34,100 nt of DNA from an uncultured Eubacteriales bacterium (GCA_900554705.1 USIH01000007.1:1-34100), one strand, 5' to 3'. Shown: positions 15,751-24,161, counted from the stretch's first letter. A program made the numbers and translations. Notes: a model not told the origin generated them from the sequence alone.

Positions 15751-15778
15751 GGCAGCAAATTATGGAGGTGAACATTAT

Positions 15779-16429
15779 TTGAAAGAAATCGCAATCGAAG
15801 TCTGGGGTGATTTTGCCTGCTTCTCCATGCCTTACGCAAAGGTGGAGCGGCTGACCTATCCCTTTCCCACGCCATCCGCTGCAAGGGGTATCCTGTCGGC
15901 CATCTATCTCAAGCCGAAGGAGTTCTATTGGCGTGTCAATCGCATTGAGGTGCTCAATCCCATTCGTTACATCAGCTTCAAACGCAATGAGGTCAAGTGC
16001 ACCGTCGGGACAGAGCCGATTTTTGCGGAGGAGGAGCGAACGCAGCGACAGACGGTAGCGTTGCAGGATGTCCGCTACCGGATCGTGGCATCCATCATTC
16101 CGCGCCCCGCCTTTGCGGGGAAAGAGCCGCAACTGTATGAGCAGGCGCTGCGGCGCATTCGCGGGGGAAAATGCTATTACCAATGTTCCTTAGGGCTAAA
16201 AGAGTTTGTATGTTATTTTGAGGAAAGCAACGGAGTCCGACAGCCGATCCGTCAATCCATGGACGCGGGTCTGATGCTCTATGACCTGTTTACACCGGAG
16301 GATGTAGAGGTTACGAAAAAGGTAAAGGTTCATATGGCCCTGTTCCATGCGGTGATGGAGGACGGCGTTATTTTAGTTCCTCCTTACGACAGTCCGGAGG
16401 TTCTGAAAGGGGGCGACGGCACGTGCTGA
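15779..16429 (+). CDS. cas5c: Cas5c (Cas5d), pre-crRNA processing subunit
   Basis: 216-residue RAMP protein. In type I-C it replaces Cas6: it cuts the repeat hairpin and stays bound to the 5' handle. The family start KEIAIEVWGDFACFSMPYAK and the glycine-rich region PFPTPSAARGILSAIYLKP are clear. The only reasonable start is TTG at 15779, with GGAGG at 15764-15768; an in-frame ATG at 15722 lies far upstream. It overlaps cas8c by 7 bp. It was assigned by these motifs and by its position between cas3 and cas8c; no cas6 is present in the operon. Confidence 0.9.
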   Translation: MKEIAIEVWGDFACFSMPYAKVERLTYPFPTPSAARGILSAIYLKPKEFYWRVNRIEVLNPIRYISFKRNEVKCTVGTEPIFAEEERTQRQTVALQDVRYRIVASIIPRPAFAGKEPQLYEQALRRIRGGKCYYQCSLGLKEFVCYFEESNGVRQPIRQSMDAGLMLYDLFTPEDVEVTKKVKVHMALFHAVMEDGVILVPPYDSPEVLKGGDGTC

Positions 16430-18168
16430 GTGCCCTATATGACTATGGCGTGCGCCGTCAGCTGGCGCTGCCTGCCGGTTTCGTAGGAAAAACCGTCAGG
16501 GCGTATATTTCTCTCTCCGAAGAAGACGACCATGTCGGCGTTTATCTGGGCGACGAGGAACCCGTGCCCTGTCCGGATATTGGCAGCTTGGCCAATGGCA
16601 AAGACAAGAGTAACGTCCTTGCAGAAAAACGACTTGTCGTGATTCCCGAGAGTTTCGGGGCAAAGAGCAATTTTTTCTTGCAGGCGCTTCGCTCTGCCGC
16701 CGAGGTCGAGCCGATGCTGAAAGTTTGCGTCCGTGCGCTGGAGACGCCCGAGATCCTTGCAGCCATTCGCGCCGAACTGGATCGGGCGAAGATCAAGCCG
16801 TCGGACAGAGTGTCTTTTCGGGTAAACGGCCGATCAGTACTGCAATCGGAAAGGGTTTGCGCATGGTGGCAGTCCTACCGTAAGCAATTCATCAAAAGTG
16901 AGGGAACGCCCTCCGCGCTATGCCTGATCACCGGAGAACCTACCGTTCCCATGACGACCACCACCCCCATACAGGGCTTGCGGGTCGTTGGAGGTCACGC
17001 GAGCGGGGACGCACTGATCTGCTTTGACAAAGCCGCTTTTTGCTCCTACAACCAGAAAAAGGCGGCCAATGCACCGGTTTCGGAAGCGGCTTTCAGCGTG
17101 GTAAAGGCGGCACTGGACGATCTGTTGAAGGATGCGCCCATCCTTGCCGGTATGAAGTTTGTCCACTGGTTTGACCGCGAAATCCCACAGGAGGAGGATC
17201 CGCTGTTTGCCATTGACTTTGGCTACGAGATACCGGAAGAGGAAAACGGATCGGCGGTCAATGAGCAAACCAAACGGACGCAGGCCGATCAAGTTCCCGA
17301 AAGCATCTATTCCGGTCGAGCCGTCCCCGATCTGGAGCAGGCGTCCTATTACATTCTGCTGCTGTCGGGCGCCAATAGCCGTGTTATGATCCGCAAGTAT
17401 GAACGCGGCAACTATGCTGACCTCCGCCGCAGCTTAGATCGGTGGTATGCCGATCTGGCGCTGACCAATCAGAACGGCACGGGGAATATCGCGCCGGTGA
17501 AACTGACTGCGCGGCTTTTGCGCCTTTTGAAATTCCAGAAAACCGATAGCCGACCCTTTGACCGCCTGTCAAAGGAGCTGGCGGGGATCACGCCGGCAGT
17601 GATTCAGGCGATCCTGTCGGGCGGCGTTCTGCCGGATGCCGTTGCGGCAAAGGCGCTGGCCTATATTCGCTCTGAACTGCTAAGCAGCGAAGACAGCCAA
17701 AGCGCTCTGCCAAATGGCTTGGCCTGCCAATGGCTAAAGGTTTGGTTGCTGCGAAAGAATCGAATGAATCATCAGGAGGAAGAAATTTTGGAAGAATACA
17801 ATCGGAACCTTGCAAACGCCGCCTATCACTGCGGTGGATTAATGGCAATTTACGCGGCAATTCAAAAAACGGCCATGCCCAATGTCAACACCGACATTGT
17901 GGAGCGGTATTATGCCTCCGCAATTCAGATGCCTGCGCTGGTCATCGGTCAGCTCAGCAGCCGTTCGAATCACCATCTGGAAAAGATAGAGAATAAGCAG
18001 GTTGCTGAAAAATACAGGGAAAGGCTGCAAGAGATCGCTGTTGCACTTGGAACGTCCATTCCTGTCACCCTAAATCTGGAACAGCAGTCCTATTTCGCCT
18101 TGGGCTACTATCAGATGGGAGCAAAGCTGAATCAGGAAAAAACCGACAAGAAAAAAACAGGGGAATAA
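16423..18168 (+). CDS. cas8c: Cas8c (Csd1), large Cascade subunit
   Basis: 581-residue large subunit of the type I-C effector, which recognises the PAM and recruits Cas3. GTG at 16423 overlaps the cas5c stop. Family features include the N-terminal LSALYDYGVRRQ and the central LICFDKAAFCSYNQKKAANA. The C-terminal third is helical and also encodes the small subunit from an internal start. Length is normal for Csd1 and no frameshift is seen. cas7c follows by 14 bp with its own ribosome binding site. Confidence 0.92.
   Translation: MLSALYDYGVRRQLALPAGFVGKTVRAYISLSEEDDHVGVYLGDEEPVPCPDIGSLANGKDKSNVLAEKRLVVIPESFGAKSNFFLQALRSAAEVEPMLKVCVRALETPEILAAIRAELDRAKIKPSDRVSFRVNGRSVLQSERVCAWWQSYRKQFIKSEGTPSALCLITGEPTVPMTTTTPIQGLRVVGGHASGDALICFDKAAFCSYNQKKAANAPVSEAAFSVVKAALDDLLKDAPILAGMKFVHWFDREIPQEEDPLFAIDFGYEIPEEENGSAVNEQTKRTQADQVPESIYSGRAVPDLEQASYYILLLSGANSRVMIRKYERGNYADLRRSLDRWYADLALTNQNGTGNIAPVKLTARLLRLLKFQKTDSRPFDRLSKELAGITPAVIQAILSGGVLPDAVAAKALAYIRSELLSSEDSQSALPNGLACQWLKVWLLRKNRMNHQEEEILEEYNRNLANAAYHCGGLMAIYAAIQKTAMPNVNTDIVERYYASAIQMPALVIGQLSSRSNHHLEKIENKQVAEKYRERLQEIAVALGTSIPVTLNLEQQSYFALGYYQMGAKLNQEKTDKKKTGE
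17788..18168 (+). CDS. cas11c: Cas11c small subunit from an internal start within cas8c
   Basis: Type I-C systems make a small Cascade subunit by internal translation of the cas8c 3' end. Here AGGAGGA at 17774-17780, an excellent ribosome binding site inside the gene, is followed after 7 bases by an in-frame TTG at 17788. The product is 126 residues, alpha-helical (EEYNRNLANAAYHCGG at the start), the expected Cas11c size. An in-frame ATG at 17764 is possible but has no such site. Confidence 0.7.
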   Translation: MEEYNRNLANAAYHCGGLMAIYAAIQKTAMPNVNTDIVERYYASAIQMPALVIGQLSSRSNHHLEKIENKQVAEKYRERLQEIAVALGTSIPVTLNLEQQSYFALGYYQMGAKLNQEKTDKKKTGE

Positions 18169-18182
18169 GAGGAGGATATACG

Positions 18183-19181
18183 ATGGCTATCAAGAACAGA
18201 TACGAGTTTATGTACTACGTTGCGTGCACCAATTCCAATCCGAATGGCGATCCGGACATGGGCAATATGCCGCGGATCGACCCGCAGACCATGCAGGGCT
18301 TTATCACCGACGCCGCCACCAAGCGCAGGATCCGGAACTACGTCGAGCTGGCGCATGGGGGAGAGCCGGGCATGAACATCATTATTCAGCAGGCGACGAA
18401 TATCAATCGCCACATTGCCGAGGCCAGACGGGCTGCCGGTGTTGAGGACTGCGCGAAGTCAAAGGAAGCCGTTTATGCGGGCAGAAGGAAAGCCTGTGAG
18501 CTGTTCTATGATGTGCGTACGTTTGGCGCGGTCATGTCCACAGGGCCGAACGCGGGGCAGGTGCGCGGCCCCGTGCAGATCACCTACGGAAAGAGCTTGG
18601 ACGCGGTTCTTCCGATGGATATTTCCATCACCCGCATGGCAGTTGCGGACAAAGTGAAGGAAGAGGCAACTGTGGAAGATTACATGGCATGGGAGAAGGA
18701 GCAGGCTGAGGACAAGCTTCGCACGATGGGGCGAAAGCAGATCATACCGTTTGGCTTGTATGAGGTGCGCGGCTTTATCAGCGCTAACCTTGCCGAGGAG
18801 ACCGGATTTAATGAAGAGGATCTTAACGTCCTGTTTGAAGCGATCCTGAATATGTATGAGCACGACCATTCTGCCAGTAAGGGCGAGATGGCGGTGGTTT
18901 CCCCGCTGATCATTTTCAAACATATTGGAACGGATACCGATGCCACGCAGAGGGCACGTCAGGCCAAACTGGGCTGCGCTCCTGCGCACAAGCTCTTCGA
19001 TTTGGTCAAGGTTACGAAAAAAGAGACGGTTGCATATCCCAGAAACTATCGGGACTATGATGCATTGGTCTATCTGGACAAAGTACCCAAGGGAGTACAG
19101 ATCGGCTTTCAGACAAGTGCATCCGAACCCGTGACATGGGATGACCTTCCCGCAGACGAAGACTGGTTCTGCCGTGGATGA
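18183..19181 (+). CDS. cas7c: Cas7c (Csd2), crRNA-binding backbone subunit
   Basis: 332-residue RAMP protein that forms the helical Cascade backbone along the crRNA spacer. The start YEFMYYVACTNSNPNGDPDM is the typical Csd2 N-terminus, and RTFGAVMS and GPVQITYGKSLD follow. It is somewhat longer than many Csd2 proteins. AGAGGAGG at 18168-18175 precedes the ATG. The stop overlaps the GTG start of cas4. Confidence 0.93.
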   Translation: MAIKNRYEFMYYVACTNSNPNGDPDMGNMPRIDPQTMQGFITDAATKRRIRNYVELAHGGEPGMNIIIQQATNINRHIAEARRAAGVEDCAKSKEAVYAGRRKACELFYDVRTFGAVMSTGPNAGQVRGPVQITYGKSLDAVLPMDISITRMAVADKVKEEATVEDYMAWEKEQAEDKLRTMGRKQIIPFGLYEVRGFISANLAEETGFNEEDLNVLFEAILNMYEHDHSASKGEMAVVSPLIIFKHIGTDTDATQRARQAKLGCAPAHKLFDLVKVTKKETVAYPRNYRDYDALVYLDKVPKGVQIGFQTSASEPVTWDDLPADEDWFCRG

Positions 19182-19830
19182 TTGGGATCCGATCCCGCTT
19201 TCTCGTCTGTCCCATGCTGGCTTTTGCCTGCGGCGTGCTGCGCTCCTGACCAATGAACAGATTTGGGCAGAAAGCGCGGATACGGCCAAAGGGCGTGCCG
19301 AACATGAACGCGTTCATACGCAGCGCATAGAGCGCAGAGGAGACTCCGCGAAGCTGTATGAGTTTCCGGTATTTTCCGAAATACTGGGAGTTGCGGGAAA
19401 ATGTGATTGTATTGAGGCGGAGGCGGCTCCCGACGGCTGCCGCATTCCGGCGCTGTGCTTTCCGGCCAGACTATACCCGATCGAGTATAAGCACGGGAAG
19501 CTCCGCGCGGAACGGGAGTATGCAATTCAGCTGTGTGCGCAGGCCATGTGCTTGGAAGAAATGTTTCAAACCGAGATTCCGGAAGGAGCCATTTATTATA
19601 TCACGTCACATCGCCGCTACGTAGTTCCGTTTACAGCGGAATTGCGCGCACTGGTCAGAGAAACGATCCGGAAGATCGACGCATTTCGCCGCAGTTTTTC
19701 GGTTCCACCGGCAGAGCTCGGTGCAAAGTGCAAGGCGTGCTCCCTTCGGGAGCATTGCCTGCCCGACGTGCAGCGATCCGCCGCCGATTATTGTATGCAG
19801 CTGCGTAAGGAGGCGATGGAAGAACGATGA
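19174..19830 (+). CDS. cas4: Cas4 exonuclease, adaptation factor
   Basis: 218-residue RecB-like iron-sulfur nuclease that trims and PAM-selects new spacers together with Cas1-Cas2. It has an N-terminal Cys18 (FCLRR), RecB motif PIEYKHGK, then EYAIQLCAQAMCLEE, and the C-terminal cysteine set CKACSLREHC that completes the Fe-S site. GTG at 19174 overlaps the cas7c stop and gives the normal N-terminus; an in-frame ATG at 19141 lies inside cas7c. The stop overlaps the cas1 ATG (ATGA). Confidence 0.9.
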   Translation: MDDWDPIPLSRLSHAGFCLRRAALLTNEQIWAESADTAKGRAEHERVHTQRIERRGDSAKLYEFPVFSEILGVAGKCDCIEAEAAPDGCRIPALCFPARLYPIEYKHGKLRAEREYAIQLCAQAMCLEEMFQTEIPEGAIYYITSHRRYVVPFTAELRALVRETIRKIDAFRRSFSVPPAELGAKCKACSLREHCLPDVQRSAADYCMQLRKEAMEER

Positions 19831-20852
19831 AGAAACTGTTGGAAACTTTGTACATCACAACGGCGGAAAGCTATTTATTTGAGCGAAACGGAAATATCTG
19901 CGTTTCCATCGGAGGCGCGGAAAAAGCCTCCGTGCCGATCTCACAGATCAGTTCCATTGTTCTGTTCGGGAAGAACACTTGTTCGACTGCGCTGCTGTCA
20001 TTCTGTTCTCAAAATGACGTAACCATTACTTTTCTCACTGAGAACGGATTTTTCCTTGGAAGAGTGTGTGGTCCCGTCAGCGGCAATGTGCTGCTGAGAA
20101 AGCGCCAGTATGAGAGCCTGTCAGATGCGGACTTTGTGCGTCGTTTTGTTGGAGATTTGTTGCTTTGCAAGCTCCGAAACAGCAAGTCCGTTCTGACACG
20201 CCATGCCCGCACCGCCACGGACGAGGCGGTACGGCGCGCGCTTTCTGACGCAACTGACGACCTGACGGAGATCGCAAAGCGGTTGGATAGCTGTGACGAT
20301 GTCGACTCTATGCGGGGCATGGAAGGGGCTGCAGCGTCCGTCTACTTTTCCCAGTTCGACCGCCTCCTTTCCAGCCCCAAGGGGTATCGTTTCGAAGTAA
20401 GAAGTCGGCGCCCTCCACGGAACGAAGTCAATGCGGTGCTGTCATTCGTTTACACCTTGTTGGCGCATGATGTACGCTCTGCCATGGAGACGGTGGGACT
20501 GGATCCTGCTGCGGGCTATTTGCACACGCTTCGCCCCGGCCGACTGTCGTTCGCGCTGGACATTATGGAGGAACTGCGTTCTCCTTTGTGCGATCGACTG
20601 GTCATTTCCATGTTCAACAAGGATCAGTTTCAGGCACAGGACTTTACCACAGATTTTGGCGCGGTCTACCTCAGTGAAAAAGGACGACGGAAGGTCATTG
20701 AACAATGGCGTTCCAGAAAGCGTGAGCCGATCCAACACCCGTTTTTGAAGGAGAAGATCTCCATTGGGGTGATCCCCTATGCACAGTCGATGCTGTTTGC
20801 TCGTGTGCTGCGCGGAGACTTGGATCGTTATCCGCCGTTTGTTTGGAGGTAG
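19827..20852 (+). CDS. cas1: Cas1 spacer integrase
   Basis: 341-residue integrase of the adaptation complex. Metal ligands fit the family: Glu166 (RGMEGAAASVYF), His233 (GYLHTLRPGR) and the acidic pair of LSFALDIMEELR near 245-249. The length is typical for the I-C subtype. ATGA overlap with cas4 indicates coupling. Nothing suggests inactivation, so the locus should be able to add spacers. Confidence 0.95.
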   Translation: MKKLLETLYITTAESYLFERNGNICVSIGGAEKASVPISQISSIVLFGKNTCSTALLSFCSQNDVTITFLTENGFFLGRVCGPVSGNVLLRKRQYESLSDADFVRRFVGDLLLCKLRNSKSVLTRHARTATDEAVRRALSDATDDLTEIAKRLDSCDDVDSMRGMEGAAASVYFSQFDRLLSSPKGYRFEVRSRRPPRNEVNAVLSFVYTLLAHDVRSAMETVGLDPAAGYLHTLRPGRLSFALDIMEELRSPLCDRLVISMFNKDQFQAQDFTTDFGAVYLSEKGRRKVIEQWRSRKREPIQHPFLKEKISIGVIPYAQSMLFARVLRGDLDRYPPFVWR

Positions 20853-20857
20853 TGCGT

Positions 20858-21148
20858 ATGATGCTGGTCGTGACCTATGACGTGGACACATCGGATGCAG
20901 CCGGACAAAAGCGCTTGCGAAAGGTTGCAAGGATTTGTGAACGTCACGGAATGCGTGTGCAGAATTCGGTGTTTGAAGTGCTTCTCGATGCCGCGCAGCT
21001 GGTGACCCTGAAACACGAATTGAAAAAAGTCATAGACATGGAACAGGACTCGGTTCGCTTTTACCGATTGGGAAACGCTTATGAAAACCGGATCGAGACG
21101 ATGGGAAAGAAGCCCCTCGTGGAGGCGGGGAGTGCGTTGATTTTTTAG
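20858..21148 (+). CDS. cas2: Cas2, spacer acquisition scaffold
   Basis: 96-residue ferredoxin-like protein that bridges the Cas1 dimers. It starts MMLVVTYDVDTSD, with the conserved Asp after the first beta strand. HGMRVQNSVFEV and a C-terminal beta strand follow. TTTGGAGG at the cas1 3' end is its ribosome binding site. It is the last cas gene and lies 169 bp before the first repeat. Confidence 0.95.
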   Translation: MMLVVTYDVDTSDAAGQKRLRKVARICERHGMRVQNSVFEVLLDAAQLVTLKHELKKVIDMEQDSVRFYRLGNAYENRIETMGKKPLVEAGSALIF

Positions 21149-21317
21149 CGCCGATCCTTCCTAAACAGAATTTTGCGGGAGGTTGGCGCAGACGATTCCA
21201 ATGATTTGCACAGCTTTTTGAGGATTTACGCATGAATTCGAGAAATCCGGATCAAAGACTATGTGCGTTTTTGGCAATTTGAAGCCAGAACCAATGCCAG
21301 TTTTGTGCAGAATTGCA
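21149..21317 (+). promoter_or_regulatory. CRISPR leader
   Basis: 169 bp between cas2 and the first repeat with no gene. In I-C loci this region holds the array promoter and the integration signals used by Cas1-Cas2, so new spacers are expected to enter at 21318. I see no strong promoter consensus; the T-rich piece at 21258-21275 is the best AT-rich patch. Confidence 0.6.
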
Positions 21318-22949
21318 GTCGCCCCTCTCGCAGGGGCGTGAGTAGAAATATTTTGAAGGGGTTAAGATACCTACGGGTGAGCAGTCGCCCCTCTCGCAGG
21401 GGCGTGAGTAGAAATTCTACTTCAACCGCTACCAGAAGGTTGATTTCAGTCGCCCCTCTCGCAGGGGCGTGAGTAGAAATCCGAATAAATCCGGATATAT
21501 CAAGAAACTGATTCGCGTCGCCCCTCTCGCAGGGGCGTGAGTAGAAATGTTCCGGCTATGGATCGAAAGCGGCTGCAGAAATGTCGCCCCTCTCGCAGGG
21601 GCGTGAGTAGAAATCTTTGAAGTGGCGTAAATCTTGCCCTTCGGGACGCTGGGTCGCCCCTCCCGCAGGGGCGTGAGTAGAAATCCCAGAGGCAAACGAA
21701 AGAAGGGCAATACCTCCCGTCGCCCCTCCCGCAGGGGCGTGAGTAGAAATGGAGCTCTCGTAGGCGATTGCTCTCGACGGGACGCGTCGCCCCTCCCGCA
21801 GGGGCGTGAGTAGAAATGTATGTCCGATGATCCAGTCGGAGACGGTCGGATTGGTCGCCCCTCCCGCAGGGGCGTGAGTAGAAATCGCATAGCCGAGCAT
21901 TGTCCATCGGTTGAGCGCGGTCGCCCCTCCCGCAGGGGCGTGAGTAGAAATACTCAGGTAACTACTACCATTGTTGCAAGTCCTTTGTCGCCCCTCCCGC
22001 AGGGGCGTGAGTAGAAATCAGTAGTACAGCACGGATTCGTACTGCGATTGCCAGTCGCCCCTCCCGCAGGGGCGTGAGTAGAAATATCCACCACTGCATA
22101 GTAGCCATTGCGCCCTACCGTCGCCCCTCCCGCAGGGGCGTGAGTAGAAATGCGCGTCAAGCGCCCCATGAGCACGATGTGATTAGTCGCCCCTCCCGCA
22201 GGGGCGTGAGTAGAAATCTGGTACAGTCCCCCCGATTTTGAGGAGGCAGGCGGTCGCCCCTCCCGCAGGGGCGTGAGTAGAAATCCGTAGATACGCCGAT
22301 CAATATCAGCATCACAGGTCGCCCCTCCCGCAGGGGCGTGAGTAGAAATCTTATACTTTTTCTCTTTTGGTATCTCTTTATGGTCGCCCCTCCCGCAGGG
22401 GCGTGAGTAGAAATTTGAAAAATTGCGCTAAATTTTGAAAAATCGCCTCCGGTCGCCCCTCCCGCAGGGGCGTGAGTAGAAATCGATTTGGAAATCGTGT
22501 TGTGCTGCTGCCGGAGATGTCGCCCCTCCCGCAGGGGCGTGAGTAGAAATGATTCCACGCAGCTCAATTTGTTGGAAAATAGGATAGTCGCCCCTCTCGC
22601 AGGGGCGTGAGTAGAAATCGAGATGTACCCGTCCCGATCCTCATACTGCCGGTCGCCCCTCTCGCAGGGGCGTGAGTAGAAATTGTGATCTGCTTGTAAA
22701 ATTTCATTCCTGCGCCTCGTCGCCCCTCTCGCAGGGGCGTGAGTAGAAATTCGTGGCCGTTCTCGTCGTAGCCGCCGTCGATCGTCGCCCCTCTCGCAGG
22801 GGCGTGAGTAGAAATCTGCATCCGCGCTGTTCTCGATAAATGTGCGCTGGTCGCCCCTCTCGCAGGGGCGTGAGTAGAAATCTCTGCCGCGTCCTTGCGG
22901 GCATCGCGGTGCTTCCGGTCGCCCCTCTCGCAGGGGCGTGAGTAGAAAT
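21318..22949 (+). CRISPR. Type I-C CRISPR array, 25 repeats and 24 spacers
   Basis: The 32-bp repeat starts GTCGCCCCTC and ends GGGGCGTGAGTAGAAAT. A 7-bp stem CGCCCCT/AGGGGCG encloses a 5-nt loop and is followed by the 11-nt handle TGAGTAGAAAT. Repeats begin about every 65-70 bp; spacers are 33-38 bp and all differ. Position 11 of the repeat (loop) varies in blocks: T in repeats 1-5, C in 6-19, T in 20-25. All other positions appear invariant, and the last repeat is not degenerate. Several spacers read as phage-like coding sequence on the minus strand. For example, 22684-22718 carries an overlapping stop/start (EAQE stop, MKFYKQIT). Confidence 0.98.
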
Positions 22950-23003
22950 TTGCTGATCTTCCGTCAGCCCCATGCCTTTCAGCATTTTTCTGGTAATGCT
23001 CAT
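22950..23003 (-). pseudogene. 5' end of a phage scaffold/GP20-like gene cut off by the CRISPR array
   Basis: ATG at 23003 is preceded by CAAAGGAGAGG and encodes 18 codons, MSITRKMLKGMGLTEDQQ, resembling the start of phage minor structural GP20/scaffold proteins. The next base belongs to the last CRISPR repeat, so the rest of the gene is absent. The coding match begins exactly at the repeat edge, where a spacer would begin. Confidence 0.6.
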
Positions 23004-23087
23004 GTATTCCTCTCCTTTGCTTCGGGGGCATTGCCTCGCCCTTTGAGTTATAAAAACCGCAGTGCTTCGCGGGTTTTACCAACAAAA

Positions 23088-23128
23088 AAAGAGCCGGTCG
23101 GTTACATATGGTAATCAACTGGCTCTTT
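23088..23128 (-). terminator. Terminator in the phage remnant
   Basis: AAAGAGCCGGT (23088-23098) pairs with ACTGGCTCTTT (23118-23128, one G-T), with further pairing inside (GGTTAC/GTAATC). On the minus strand it is followed by a long T run, so it ends transcription from the gp10-like gene. Confidence 0.75.
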
Positions 23129-23194
23129 GCCTTATTTCGTTTTTACTTTGCTTATTGTTTGCTTATCTTTGCTTAATTAACGCGCGCCGTGCGA

Positions 23195-23599
23195 TTATTC
23201 TCCCTTCAGCGCTGCTTCGATGATCGCGCGGTATTTGTCTGCATGATCCGCAACGGCAGGCTTTAGGTATGGTTTTGCCCGATTGCCGTGCGTCCAGTGC
23301 CATTTCCCGCTTGCATCCTGATATGCCCACGGCGTCGGACGGCCACCGCCGCCCTCGGCATAAATGCCCGTGCCAAGCTCAACATACGGCGCATACTCGC
23401 TGTTTGTGCCGATGATCGCGGCTGGTTCTTGCTCGTCAACCGTGTGGCTTATACTGTTGCGCAGGTTGCCGGTAACAACAGGGCATAACTTTTTCGCGTA
23501 CCCCTCCGCGACCAGCCCGCACGTCTCCAGCCCTTTCCGCAGCGCGGCGTCAAAGGCTTCCTTTACCTCGTCGGAACGGTCGATCAGCTTAAAGTCCAT
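23195..23599 (-). CDS. HK97 gp10 family phage protein
   Basis: 134-residue head-tail joining/neck protein. The family core GLVAEGYAKKLCPVVTGNLRN, then EYAPYVELGTG and a C-terminal RAKPYLKPAVADH are recognisable (segments quoted in part). Such proteins normally lie in the structural cluster of siphoviruses. It overlaps the small membrane protein gene by 11 bp. The gene itself looks intact although the prophage around it is truncated on both sides. Confidence 0.85.
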   Translation of the reverse strand: MDFKLIDRSDEVKEAFDAALRKGLETCGLVAEGYAKKLCPVVTGNLRNSISHTVDEQEPAAIIGTNSEYAPYVELGTGIYAEGGGGRPTPWAYQDASGKWHWTHGNRAKPYLKPAVADHADKYRAIIEAALKGE

Positions 23600-23789
23600 C
23601 TTTTACGGCCTTAACCCCGACGACCGCAGCACAAAGCAGAACAAACGCCATGTGCAAAAGCAGCGGACTGAGCAGTGCATACCACGGCCAGCTTATCACA
23701 TCAGCTGCCCGAAGCGCAATAAAGGTGATCGTCGTCCATCGTATCAGCCAGCTTGTAAAAGCCGAAAGTTTCGGTTTCGTATTGTCCAT
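23589..23789 (-). CDS. Small phage membrane protein (66 aa)
   Basis: Begins MDNTKPKLSAFTSW at 23789 after ACGGAGG. Two hydrophobic segments lie at about 16-35 and 39-60. It could be holin-like or an unclassified membrane protein; I do not recognise a family. It overlaps the start of the gp10-like gene, and the immunity-unit terminator lies upstream of it. Confidence 0.6.
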   Translation of the reverse strand: MDNTKPKLSAFTSWLIRWTTITFIALRAADVISWPWYALLSPLLLHMAFVLLCAAVVGVKAVKDGL

Positions 23790-23813
23790 TTTTTCCTCCG
23801 TTTCTTCTAATGG

Positions 23814-23850
23814 AAAAGCACTGTGCAAATCGCACAGTGCTTTTCATTTT
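23814..23850. terminator. Terminator after the immunity-like gene
   Basis: AAAAGCACTGTGC (23814-23826) and GCACAGTGCTTTT (23832-23844) form a perfect 13-bp stem around AAATC. It overlaps the stop codon of the minus-strand immunity-like gene and isolates the head/toxin-immunity unit from the downstream phage genes. Confidence 0.85.
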
Positions 23851-24161
23851 CTATTTTGTTGTCCCACGCCGATACTCTTCAAGTAGTTCTCGTATTCATA
23901 CGGGATGCCGATGTCGTAGTTCTTGTAGTAGTGCAGGAATTCGTAAGGGAAAACAAAATCTCCATCCCAAAAAACTCCCGCATGGAGTTTCTCGCCTGTA
24001 AAGAAATCATATGATGGAAGCGTCGTAAGACCTTCTTCGAGAGATTCAATATGGGAGATAACCGCCGACTTGGGGATGCTGTTTTTCAATTTTCGGTAAT
24101 CATCAAAATTATCATTGCTCCCTTCATAAGGAAGCCCCTTAAAATATCCAAATTCTATCAC
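23844..24161 (-). CDS. Immunity-like protein next to the toxin domain
   Basis: 105-residue acidic, aromatic-rich cytoplasmic protein. GTG at 24161 overlaps the head-protein stop (GTGA) and has AAAGGAGGCGG upstream. The C-terminal pattern DGDFVFPYEFLHYYKNYDIG, then IPYEYENYLK resembles small immunity proteins found next to polymorphic toxins; this rests on recall of the pattern, not a search. Tight coupling to a gene with a toxin-like C-terminus and its own terminator support an immunity role. It is intact. Confidence 0.6.
   Translation of the reverse strand: MIEFGYFKGLPYEGSNDNFDDYRKLKNSIPKSAVISHIESLEEGLTTLPSYDFFTGEKLHAGVFWDGDFVFPYEFLHYYKNYDIGIPYEYENYLKSIGVGQQNRK

Noticed and set aside
21429..23118. 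Minus-strand open frames through the CRISPR array with repeated STHAPARGAT/FYSRPCERGD peptides
   Set aside because: These are translations of the repeat itself, often misannotated as proteins; only the 18-codon phage segment at 22950-23003 looks genuinely coding.
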